Part shown: one piece after another, positions 1 to 7,384 of the stretch
Numbering within the stretch: position 1 is the first letter of the stretch
How the letters are laid out: each line of letters begins with the position of its first letter
Source of the DNA: Methanoregulaceae archaeon
GTDB lineage: Archaea > Halobacteriota > Methanomicrobia > Methanomicrobiales > Methanospirillaceae
Assembly (NCBI GenBank): GCA_021371995.1
Contig: JAJFVA010000002.1
Coordinates: 1 to 32,678, forward strand
DNA: 32,678 bases
Direction: 5' to 3'
Position numbers and translations under genes: made by a program
The notes under the pieces: generated by a model
The model's database searches: none
What the model was told of the DNA's origin: nothing
Seen by the model: only the letters and a program-made list of their open reading frames with translations

Positions 1-46
1 GAATTGACAACCGTCAGGCGAGGAGATACCGGATTCAATTTGATAC

Positions 47-991
47 TTAACATCTAAATCGCCATAGTGTCTGCGGATCCTCCGGATTCTCTATTCTTTG
101 ACAGACCCTGTAAGAAAGATAATACGTTGCATCCCCCACGATGGTATCGTCAGCATGAAACCGGATAGGATCCGGATCATGGTCAAAATCGTAATCCTCG
201 GTGAGATGGAGCCAGAATGATCCAAAGTGATCGCTCCTTGTTCCCTCATTATCTTCTTCCCATAATGAGATTTCTGTGTCCGCACGGATCTGGATAGGAT
301 TGATATTTATCGTTCTCCTGGATCTATTTCCGCTATCCCTCATCCAGTATGGCCCCCACACGGTAATGCCATTCACTTTGAGGAACGCATGATCTTTCCA
401 TTCCTGGGCATTCCTGCATTCCAGTTCGCGAAGTTGAAGGCAGTACGGGGTTAAGGGCAACTGGTCATCCGGATGTACATAGATATCAAAATACAGCCTG
501 TAATGCTTATCATACCGGCCATACCCGCTTCCATCTGCATGGTTGGGTAAATCAACCATGCGTGAATCTGCAACTCCCGGTGCCCTTGTCATCCTCCGAT
601 CATCTGCCGTAGTTAAACCACGATCGTATGTCCCGATAACCCGGCCAATTGTGCCTCCGGAACTTGCTCTTGCAACTCTCTCCACCACTGAGGATATGGG
701 CGGAGAACCATCTGATGATCCGGTTGCAGTCACAAGATTGATGTCGACTCCCCCGGTACAGTCGTCATACTTGTCTCCAGGATCATCTTCTCCAACACGA
801 ATTTCAATTTTCCTGGTTGCCACGACTTCCCGGTCTATCCTTACAGTTTCACCACTTCGTATCGGTTGATCCGGGCACCAGCAACCAACCTGATCGTCAT
901 CTTCGTCAATCCTCCATGTGACAAATGCCTCTTCCTTCTGTTCTCCGGTTCGTGTCCTGATACATTCAAGTAGATTTAATCGTATTAACAT
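47..991 (-). CDS. Unrecognised protein with a duplicated beta-rich module
   Basis: I do not recognise this 314-residue protein. There is no signal peptide or membrane segment, so it is probably cytoplasmic. It has two similar modules, at about residues 3-88 and 184-262. Each opens with an L-x-L-x3-EC pattern (LNLLEC near 5-10, LRELEC near 187-192), continues with a charged stretch and an AF(V/L)-type strand, and ends in an acidic run (GEDDPGDKYDD near 67-77; EEDNEGTRSDHFG near 245-257). Such acidic loops between predicted strands resemble C2-like calcium-binding sandwiches, but that is inference. A linker of about 95 residues separates the modules. The start overlaps the last bases of the upstream gene by 7 bases, so the two are probably co-translated. 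Base composition is more AT-rich than neighbouring argG. Confidence 0.7.
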   Translation of the reverse strand: MLIRLNLLECIRTRTGEQKEEAFVTWRIDEDDDQVGCWCPDQPIRSGETVRIDREVVATRKIEIRVGEDDPGDKYDDCTGGVDINLVTATGSSDGSPPISSVVERVARASSGGTIGRVIGTYDRGLTTADDRRMTRAPGVADSRMVDLPNHADGSGYGRYDKHYRLYFDIYVHPDDQLPLTPYCLQLRELECRNAQEWKDHAFLKVNGITVWGPYWMRDSGNRSRRTININPIQIRADTEISLWEEDNEGTRSDHFGSFWLHLTEDYDFDHDPDPIRFHADDTIVGDATYYLSYRVCQRIENPEDPQTLWRFRC

Positions 992-1299
992 TTCTTTTCC
1001 GCCTCTCTGAACTCTGGGAATGCCAGAATTCCCCGGTATTCAACATTCATCTGATAAGGAACCTCTAATCCCGTTATGGTTGATAAGTGTTTGCCAGAAA
1101 AGAGCGCGACTGTATCCCCTTTTGCCCAGCAAATGACGCTGTTTCCATTGACAGGAGCATAATCAGGGGCAAAGGATCTGAATTTCTCCTGGAGTGTACT
1201 ACCGTTGTTGTCATCATCTTTGCAGCAGGAACCGGGAGAAAACCTGAACCTTATTTCTTCACTTTCGTTATCCTCGATTATTCGATCAGGTTCCTGCAT
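985..1299 (-). CDS. Hypothetical protein, possibly N-terminally truncated
   Basis: The 104-residue frame is unrecognised. It is rich in acidic residues at the N terminus (IIEDNESEE), has a CC pair near residue 25, and ends EKKC. It overlaps the start of the next gene downstream by 7 bases. The ATG at 1299 has no convincing ribosome binding site. The same frame is open for a further 45 codons upstream but is interrupted by a single TGA at 1324-1326, so the present start may mark a broken gene rather than a true N terminus. No function can be assigned. Confidence 0.5.
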   Translation of the reverse strand: MQEPDRIIEDNESEEIRFRFSPGSCCKDDDNNGSTLQEKFRSFAPDYAPVNGNSVICWAKGDTVALFSGKHLSTITGLEVPYQMNVEYRGILAFPEFREAEKKC

Positions 1300-1461
1300 C
1301 GCTCGCAGTACAATCCAAACGCATCAGCATTCCGCAATGAACGCCGGCTCTACTTCTTCTCCCGGTTTTTCACCAACCTCTCGACCGAACAGTTGTTCGG
1401 TCCCGGCGTTACCCCGGATAACCTGAACGACAATGTGATTTAAAAGATTATTTGTACCTGT
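1278..1461 (-). pseudogene. Possible decayed 5' end of the 985-1299 gene, with a zinc-knuckle-like piece
   Basis: Directly upstream of the ATG at 1299, the same frame is open from 1461 to a TGA at 1324-1326 and encodes a plausible acidic peptide (for example EVGEKPGEEVEPAFIAEC). Another minus-strand frame across 1278-1320 reads FGLYCERCRNLIE then stop, a CxxC zinc-ribbon-like sequence. Joining the two would take a frameshift near 1318-1326 and a second near 1280. This looks like one gene carrying two compensating frame errors, but it could be chance. A TATA-like element lies upstream at 1438-1445. Confidence 0.25.
1438..1445 (-). promoter_or_regulatory. TATA-like box (TTTTAAAT)
   Basis: The minus strand reads TCTTTTAAATC here, a good archaeal TATA match in an otherwise non-coding AT-rich gap between argG and the two unknown genes. 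Transcription would begin about 25 bases downstream, near 1415, consistent with separate transcription of the pair rather than readthrough from argG. Confidence 0.35.
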
Positions 1462-1570
1462 TCAGCCTGACCTGTGAGCAACCAAAGGGATGAAGAGATC
1501 CCCCTCGAACACGTTCAGAAGATGGAGAAGTTAATACAATCTCTTTGAAACACGGTTTTATTCACAATTG

Positions 1571-1603
1571 AAAGAAAAAGAAGGGATTATTTTAAAGAAT
1601 CCC
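1571..1603 (-). terminator. Hairpin plus U-tract downstream of argG
   Basis: On the minus strand, starting two bases after the argG stop codon, GGGATT and AATCCC (1583-1588 and 1598-1603 on the plus strand) can pair around a 9-base loop. A U-rich tract (TTCTTTTTCTTT) follows. This has the layout of an intrinsic terminator. Confidence 0.6.
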
Positions 1604-1605
1604 GC

Positions 1606-2793
1606 TTACTTCTTCCTCCGTTCCTCGACCAGCCGGGCCTGGATCCCGTAATATGCCGACACCCCGATCGCGTGGCACTGGTCGATCGTGGTGCTGTCAA
1701 ACGAGACCAGTTCGTCCGAGTAGATCCCCTCAGGGGAAGAACGGCCGAGCACCCGGCAGGACCCCTTGTAAAGCTGGACATCCACCTTCCCGGTCACCTT
1801 CTGCTGGGACTGGCTGATGAAGGCGTTCAGGTCATGGAAGAGCGGTTCATGGACAAGGCCCATGTAGGCGAGCTCCGACCACTTGTCGTCTACCATCCGC
1901 TTGAAGGCGAGTTCCTGGCGGGTGAGGGTGAGATGCTCGAGGTCGGCATGGGCAGCGAGGATAACCGTTGCCGCCGGGTGCTCGTAGATCTCGCGGGCCT
2001 TCAGCCCGAGGATACGGTCCTCGATCATGTTTGACCGGCCGATTCCATGCTCCCCGGCAACGATGTTCAGCTTCGTGATCAGGTCACGGCCGCTCATCGC
2101 CTCCCCGTTCATGCCGACCGGCACCCCCTTCAGGAAGTCAAGCGTGATCAGTTCAGGCTTGTTCGGGGCCTTTTCAAGCGGGATCGTCCAGCCGTAAATC
2201 TCCTCGGGCGGGTGATATGACGGGTCCTCGAGCCGCCCTCCCTCGACACTCCTGCTCCAGAGGTTCTCATCGATGCTCCACGGCTTCTCCTTTATGACCG
2301 GGACCGGGATCTTGTGCTCCCTGGCGTACTCGATCTCCCACTCCCGGGTGAGGTTGAGCTCGCGGATCGGGGCGATCACCTCAAGGCCCGCGATCCGGAA
2401 GATGAAGTCGAACCGGAGCTGGTCGTTTCCCTTCCCCGTGCACCCGTGGGCAACCGTTTTTGCCTTCTCGCGGAGGGCAACGCGGACCACCTCATCGGCA
2501 ATCAGGGGCCGGGCGAGTGCCGTTCCCATCGGGTACCCCTCGTAGGACCCGTTCGCCCTGATGGCGGGAAACAGGTACTCGTTGACAAACCTGTCCCGTG
2601 CATCGATCGTATAATGGGCATCGGCAAACTTCTCACCCTTTTTCGTCGCTATCGCTATCTCTTCGTCCCTCTGGCCGACATTGACTGCCACTGTCACTAC
2701 CCGGTCATAGTCGTACCGCTCTTTTAAAAGCGGGATGCATATCGAGGTGTCGAGTCCCCCGGAATATGCCATGACAACGGTTCCTTCTCCCAT
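1606..2793 (-). CDS. argG: Argininosuccinate synthase
   Basis: The 395-residue protein catalyses ATP-dependent condensation of citrulline and aspartate to argininosuccinate, the penultimate step of arginine synthesis, in the cytoplasm. The N-terminal pyrophosphatase-type P-loop AYSGGLDTS (residues 9-17) and the [10 protein letters not shown] motif (116-125) are diagnostic, and the length is normal for the family. The ATG at 2793 is supported by a GGAG at 2801-2804, seven bases upstream. It is transcribed alone, away from the divergent operon at 3218, and ends at a hairpin/U-tract. carAB and pdaD, which act earlier and later in arginine metabolism, lie about 10 kb away in this window. Confidence 0.97.
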   Translation of the reverse strand: MGEGTVVMAYSGGLDTSICIPLLKERYDYDRVVTVAVNVGQRDEEIAIATKKGEKFADAHYTIDARDRFVNEYLFPAIRANGSYEGYPMGTALARPLIADEVVRVALREKAKTVAHGCTGKGNDQLRFDFIFRIAGLEVIAPIRELNLTREWEIEYAREHKIPVPVIKEKPWSIDENLWSRSVEGGRLEDPSYHPPEEIYGWTIPLEKAPNKPELITLDFLKGVPVGMNGEAMSGRDLITKLNIVAGEHGIGRSNMIEDRILGLKAREIYEHPAATVILAAHADLEHLTLTRQELAFKRMVDDKWSELAYMGLVHEPLFHDLNAFISQSQQKVTGKVDVQLYKGSCRVLGRSSPEGIYSDELVSFDSTTIDQCHAIGVSAYYGIQARLVEERRKK

Positions 2794-3217
2794 GATAACG
2801 CTCCGTGCTGGCGGGCACGTTGTACCTATTCAGTTCCATGTCGCGGATAATAATACTACCAGAAAGCGTCCGGAAATACGGGAGCCTGCTTCTACAACGG
2901 GAGTCCAGAGAAATGAAGGATATCACATTCTCTATGAGATTTCTACTGGTATGTCCAGTCATCCTGTCCCCTCTTCTTACAGCCATCAGGGTGGAAAATG
3001 GGATCTCATCGGAGCTTTCCGGTCCTCATTGAATGGCGGATATAGAAAAAAGTATTTACATAATGTAATGTATACTATACATTATCTACAGTAGGTTTGA
3101 CATTCAGTTCCAGTCTGATCTCTCCACCAGGGGAATTCAGGAAGAAGGTTCTTCCAGAACACGTCCTCCCGGATTGACCTGAAACATGAGAGAAACAACT
3201 GAAGGAGACTACCAGCA
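2794..3217. other. Divergent intergenic region between argG and the beta-helix/VTC operon
   Basis: This 424-base gap contains no convincing gene. It must hold the argG promoter, whose likely TATA element lies in the AT-rich stretch near 2849-2860 on the minus strand. It also holds the promoter of the operon starting at 3218. The AT-rich segment 3049-3095 carries TATA-like sequence and a perfect palindrome. About 120 bases of leader would remain before the plus-strand start codon. Confidence 0.6.
3066..3084. promoter_or_regulatory. Perfect 9+1+9 palindrome, operator candidate
   Basis: TAATGTATA-C-TATACATTA is a perfect inverted repeat with a single central base. It lies beside TATA-like sequence (TATTTACATAATG, 3052-3065), about 135 bases before the start codon at 3218. 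The geometry fits a dimeric winged-helix repressor site overlapping the promoter or start site of the beta-helix/VTC/DUF4956 operon. The symmetry is seen directly; the role is inferred. Confidence 0.5.
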
Positions 3218-5677
3218 ATGAAAAAAATGACTGCACTGATCCTGGCATTCATCGTAGCCTTCTCCTTTACCGGCTATGTGAGTGGTGCGACATCCGGAAC
3301 CAGTTCCGGAATGTCCTCGATTACTCTGAAAGGCAGTTCGATCACCTTTGAGGGAAGCGGAGCGACTGTCGATGGCACAACCATAACCATCACATCGGCA
3401 GGCACGTACACCATTACCGGCACGCTCCGGGACGGGCAGATACGGGTGGACACAGAGGATGAGGAAACGGTAAAACTCGTCCTGAACGGAGCAACCATTG
3501 CCTGTTCCACAAGTGCTCCTATCTATGTCGTCAACGCAGAGAAAACGGTGATCACCCTTGCAGAAGGAACGAAAAATTATGTCACTGACGGAGCTTCGTA
3601 CATCGCTGAAGATGCCGAATCAGATGAACCTGATGCAGCAATTTTCAGTAATGACGATCTCACGATCAACGGCGATGGTTCACTTACCGTCACGGCAAAC
3701 TATAATCACGGTATTGCAGGCAAGGACGATCTCAAGATCAACGGCGGACAAATTACCGTAACTTCGGTAAATGATGGTATCAGGGGAAGAGACTCTGTCA
3801 CCGTCAAGGACGGGACTATCACCGTGAAAGCAGGCGGGGACGGAATCCAGTCCAACAACGATGAGGATGCTGAAAAAGGATATGTCTCCATCGAGGGCGG
3901 CACGATCATCATTACCGCCGGAGAAGATGGTATCCAGGCGGAAACCAGCATGAGTGTCAGCGCTGGCGAAATCACGGTCACATCAGGGGGAGGCAGCAGC
4001 ACGGGCAGCACCTCGTACACCTGGGGCCCGCAGGGCATGGAACATTCCGCCACCGACAGTGATACCGATAGCGCCAAGGGGCTGAAAGCCGGGGTAGCCC
4101 TTATTATCTCAGGGGGGACCATCACCATCGATTCAGCTGACGATTCGATCCACTCGAATGACAGTATGACCATTAATGGCGGAACCATTACGGCCTCCTC
4201 AGGGGATGACGGCATGCATTCAGATTCCACCTTGGAGATGAACGGGGGAGACATACGCATTACGAAATCCTACGAGGGGATGGAGAGTGCCGCAATTACC
4301 CTGAATGCCGGAACGATTCATATCGCTGCCAGCGATGACGGGATAAACGCTGTCAGCAGCGATGACGCTTCAGCGGTAAATGGCCGGCCGGACCAGAATG
4401 CCTTCACTGCCACCGGTACCAATTACCTGCATGTCAACGGCGGGTATATCGTGATCGATGCTAACGGAGACGGGATCGATGTCAACGGGCCGATCGAGAT
4501 GACCGGAGGCACGGTAATCGTCAACGGGCCGACAAACAACGGCAATGGTGCTCTGGATTACCTCGGCACCTTCAAAATGACCGGGGGGTATCTCATTGCA
4601 GCAGGCAGTTCCGGCATGGCGCAGGCACCCGGCACCTCATCGACACAGTATTCGGTGATGCTGACATTTTCATCAGCCCAGCCGGCAGGCACGATGGTCC
4701 ACATCGAATCAGAAGATGGCGCAGACATTCTCACCTTCGTGCCGACAAAGACCTACCAATCTGTCGTGTTTAGTTCGCAAGACCTGGAAAAGAGCGGGAC
4801 CTACGTTGTATACACTGGAGGCACGTCGACAGGCACAGTGGTCGACGGCCTCTACTCCGGTGGAACCTATACCGCCGGCACTAAAGTAACCAGCTTCACC
4901 ATATCAGGTATCGTAACGAATGCCGGTTCGTCAAACAACCAGAATATGGGCACCAATCCGGGTACGAACCCGGGCACCAATCCCCGGGAAAGAGCGGGGA
5001 TTACAGGGGTCCCTACCACTTCACCGACAAAGGCTACTTCCGGGACGGGGACACTCTACGTGACTTCTACCCCGAGGGGGGCCAGTGTCTACCTTGACAG
5101 CGTGTATAAAGGGGTTACGCCGGTCATCATCACCGGGGTCTTGAGCGGCACACACCAGATTAAAGTAACCAGCACCGGATACCAGGATTATTCCACCGGT
5201 ATATCGGTGACGGCCGGAACGATGGCACGGGTGGCTGCATCACTGCAGGCTCAGTCAGGGTCGACCTCCGCTCCCACGACAAATCCAACCACTGCACCGA
5301 CAAATGCACCGTCCGGCACGCAGACGGGGACACTCTCGATCACCTCCACCCCAAAAGGGGCAAGCGTCTACCTTGACGGTTCATTCAGGGGACTCTCCCC
5401 CCTCACCCTGACGGGTGTGTCTGACGGCTCACACGAGCTCAGGCTGACCAGGTCAGGGTATCAGGACTACCTCACCAGCGTGACAGTGACTGGGGGGAAG
5501 ACCACCACGGTCGCAGCACCACTCACTATTATTGAAGGAGGCTCATCGCAGTTTACCAGCCTGCTCCGGACAAATCTCCCCGCCGGTTCCCTGATTTCCC
5601 GGATTACCTCAGCGTCATCGGTACTGACTGAAGAACGCAGCGCCTTGCTATGGTCACTGTATCACGGGTTCGGATGA
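3218..5677 (+). CDS. Secreted beta-helix carbohydrate-binding-domain protein (Cthe_2159-like) with two PEGA domains
   Basis: This 819-residue exported protein starts with a signal peptide (residues 1-24, ending VSGA). Residues of about 40-570 are short repeated strands of the pattern GGTITI..GDDGI typical of right-handed beta-helices. The family signature is like Cthe_2159, known in Clostridium thermocellum for binding polysaccharide. A Gly/Asn/Pro/Thr linker leads to two PEGA domains, about 608-677 and 701-769, each with an STP(R/K)GASVYLD core. The last 45 residues are unlike either domain and there is no C-terminal anchor. The ATG is supported by AAGGAG at 3202-3207. The stop codon overlaps the start of the VTC gene as ATGA, so it heads a translationally coupled operon. 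A cell-surface binding or matrix role is inferred; the true ligand is unknown. Confidence 0.85.
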   Translation: MKKMTALILAFIVAFSFTGYVSGATSGTSSGMSSITLKGSSITFEGSGATVDGTTITITSAGTYTITGTLRDGQIRVDTEDEETVKLVLNGATIACSTSAPIYVVNAEKTVITLAEGTKNYVTDGASYIAEDAESDEPDAAIFSNDDLTINGDGSLTVTANYNHGIAGKDDLKINGGQITVTSVNDGIRGRDSVTVKDGTITVKAGGDGIQSNNDEDAEKGYVSIEGGTIIITAGEDGIQAETSMSVSAGEITVTSGGGSSTGSTSYTWGPQGMEHSATDSDTDSAKGLKAGVALIISGGTITIDSADDSIHSNDSMTINGGTITASSGDDGMHSDSTLEMNGGDIRITKSYEGMESAAITLNAGTIHIAASDDGINAVSSDDASAVNGRPDQNAFTATGTNYLHVNGGYIVIDANGDGIDVNGPIEMTGGTVIVNGPTNNGNGALDYLGTFKMTGGYLIAAGSSGMAQAPGTSSTQYSVMLTFSSAQPAGTMVHIESEDGADILTFVPTKTYQSVVFSSQDLEKSGTYVVYTGGTSTGTVVDGLYSGGTYTAGTKVTSFTISGIVTNAGSSNNQNMGTNPGTNPGTNPRERAGITGVPTTSPTKATSGTGTLYVTSTPRGASVYLDSVYKGVTPVIITGVLSGTHQIKVTSTGYQDYSTGISVTAGTMARVAASLQAQSGSTSAPTTNPTTAPTNAPSGTQTGTLSITSTPKGASVYLDGSFRGLSPLTLTGVSDGSHELRLTRSGYQDYLTSVTVTGGKTTTVAAPLTIIEGGSSQFTSLLRTNLPAGSLISRITSASSVLTEERSALLWSLYHGFG

Positions 5678-6501
5678 ATATGGAGATCGGAACGCTGGAG
5701 ACTGCCATACGGGATAATCCGGATGACACTTCCGCGCTGTCATCGGTAATCAGGGAATTTGAGAGTATCTCCCTTCCAGAGCTGGATGAAACAAAAGCCC
5801 GGCTCCTGACCCGGGTGGAGAGCAAGCACCTGATGACACTCGGGCAGTGCAGGGAACTCGTGCGGACACTTGCCGGCTCCTACAGGGTGCTCGAGATACA
5901 GGATGCCAGAATCGGGAGATATGAGACCATGTACTATGATACACCGTCGTTTCTTTCCTACCTCCAGCATCATAACAGGAAAGGCAACCGGTACAAACTG
6001 AGGCTCCGGCATTACGATACGTCGGATGAGACCTACCTCGAAGTAAAAAAGAAGAACAACAAGGGCTCCACGGAAAAAAGCCGTATCAGGACCTCGTGGT
6101 CTTCGTCCGGATTCTTACCAGACCAGGTGGAGTTCCTCAGGTCAGCATTTCCGTATGACTGCCGGTCATTCCATCCCGTTCTCTGGACCGTATACAACAG
6201 GTTCACCCTGGTATCCAAAACATCCCCCGAACGCATCACCCTGGACACCGGCATAACGTTTGGCGACGGGCAGAATGTGATCTCATATCCCGACCTCGTG
6301 ATCGGTGAGATCAAGTACGAAAAGGGGGTGAAGAACTCCCCGGCACTCCAGGCGCTTCATGGGATGAGCATCAGGAAGAGGGCTTTTTCCAAGTACTGTA
6401 TCGGGGTATCGCTCCTGTATTCCTGGCTGAAGCATAACCGGTTCAAGGAAAACCTGCTCTATGTCGCCAGACTGACGAAGGGAGGCGGGGTTCCATGCTG
6501 A
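5674..6501 (+). CDS. VTC-domain protein, polyphosphate-polymerase-like
   Basis: This 275-residue protein belongs to the VTC branch of the triphosphate tunnel (CYTH/TTM) superfamily, whose yeast member Vtc4 makes polyphosphate from ATP. Tunnel motifs are visible: RVESK (47-51), YYDT (87-90), the basic strand NRYKLRLR (105-112), LEVKKKNNKG (122-131) and GEIKYEKG near 211. There is no SPX domain or membrane segment, so it is a compact cytoplasmic enzyme. I chose the ATG at 5674 over the in-frame ATG at 5650 because it forms an ATGA overlap with the upstream stop. It overlaps the downstream membrane gene by 7 bases. The family and neighbours suggest a membrane-associated polymerase; polyphosphate as the product is not proven by sequence. 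Confidence 0.88.
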   Translation: MNMEIGTLETAIRDNPDDTSALSSVIREFESISLPELDETKARLLTRVESKHLMTLGQCRELVRTLAGSYRVLEIQDARIGRYETMYYDTPSFLSYLQHHNRKGNRYKLRLRHYDTSDETYLEVKKKNNKGSTEKSRIRTSWSSSGFLPDQVEFLRSAFPYDCRSFHPVLWTVYNRFTLVSKTSPERITLDTGITFGDGQNVISYPDLVIGEIKYEKGVKNSPALQALHGMSIRKRAFSKYCIGVSLLYSWLKHNRFKENLLYVARLTKGGGVPC

Positions 6502-7079
6502 ACTTGTCGCTTGGCCTCTTCTTTGCAGGATTCATCATAAACTTCCTGTCAGCGTTTGTCATCGTGCGGCTGGTATATTACCCGAGAGGAAAGTGCAACA
6601 ACTTTGCCTTCACGTTCCTTGCCTTCAACACGGTGATTTATTTCATCATGGGGCTGTTTACCAGCATCGAGTTGTCGATCGGGACAGGGTTTGGCCTGTT
6701 TGCGTTGTTCTCGATCCTCCGGTACAGGACCGAGACGGTCCCCATCCGCGAGATGACTTATCTCTTCGTGATGGCGGCGCTGCCCATCCTGAATTCGGTG
6801 CTCTGGGGATTGTCCGAGTACGGCAAGTTGCTGATCGTGGATCTCATGGTTATCATCACCCTCTGGATCCTTGACAGGGAGTGGGGATTTCACCGGTCAC
6901 AGTCCCAGATGGATGTGGTATACGAGAAGATAGAACTGATAAAAAAAGAGAAGAAGGAAGAGATGCTTGCGGATCTCAGGGAGAGGACCGGGCTTCTCGT
7001 CCAGGATTTTGAAGTGCTGGACATCAACTTCCTCCGGGACTGTGCCGACATCAGGATCACCTATTCAAGGAAGGGGTAG
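6495..7079 (+). CDS. DUF4956 membrane protein
   Basis: This 194-residue protein has four or five hydrophobic segments (about 4-29, 39-60, 64-78, 88-106 and 111-127) followed by a charged cytoplasmic tail with a lysine/glutamate-rich helix (about 140-165) and a small alpha/beta end. The conserved loop RYRTETVPIREMTYLF (76-91) is characteristic of DUF4956. In many bacteria DUF4956 genes sit next to VTC-domain genes and CotH or beta-helix surface proteins, the arrangement seen here. The 7-base overlap with the VTC gene implies coupled translation and perhaps a complex in which this protein anchors the polymerase at the membrane. Its biochemical role is unknown. Confidence 0.88.
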   Translation: MLNLSLGLFFAGFIINFLSAFVIVRLVYYPRGKCNNFAFTFLAFNTVIYFIMGLFTSIELSIGTGFGLFALFSILRYRTETVPIREMTYLFVMAALPILNSVLWGLSEYGKLLIVDLMVIITLWILDREWGFHRSQSQMDVVYEKIELIKKEKKEEMLADLRERTGLLVQDFEVLDINFLRDCADIRITYSRKG

Positions 7080-7384
7080 GAGATCTCATTTTTTTTGGAG
7101 GACATTCTCTCTCCCAGGGACTCCCGGATTTTCACGTAAGGTATATAGATCAGGTCTGGAAGATTGGATTTACATTCAAGATAACGAATACATTTTGGGG
7201 ATTCCCCTATCGAATATCGATTTTCTCGTGATAATTTCAATCGATTGCCGAAAAAGTCAGGGAGACAAGGATTGTAACAGGTTTCATTAAAGCAAACAGT
7301 ACCATCCTGCAATAGCCATTTTACGCATAAATCAGTTCTTTCAGGATTGTATTGGCATGATGCAGGATCTTCTGTTCCATCATC
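7061..7384 (-). other. In-frame cysteine-rich extension beyond the TAG stop of the caspase-like gene
   Basis: Immediately after the TAG at 7385-7387 the same frame stays open for 107 codons to a second TAG at 7061-7063. The first part looks protein-like: it holds seven cysteines in about 70 residues (for example SCQYNPERTDLC and VCFNETCYNPC), suggesting a disulfide-rich extracellular module. There is no ATG start near its beginning, only a TTG at 7312. It may be a C-terminal domain cut off by a nonsense mutation, a readthrough extension, or chance. The last 6 codons overlap the end of the DUF4956 gene on the opposite strand. Confidence 0.35.
7089..7096 (+). terminator. T8 tract after the VTC/DUF4956 operon
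   Basis: Eight consecutive T residues begin ten bases after the DUF4956 stop codon, typical of archaeal U-tract termination. No strong hairpin precedes it. Confidence 0.5.
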
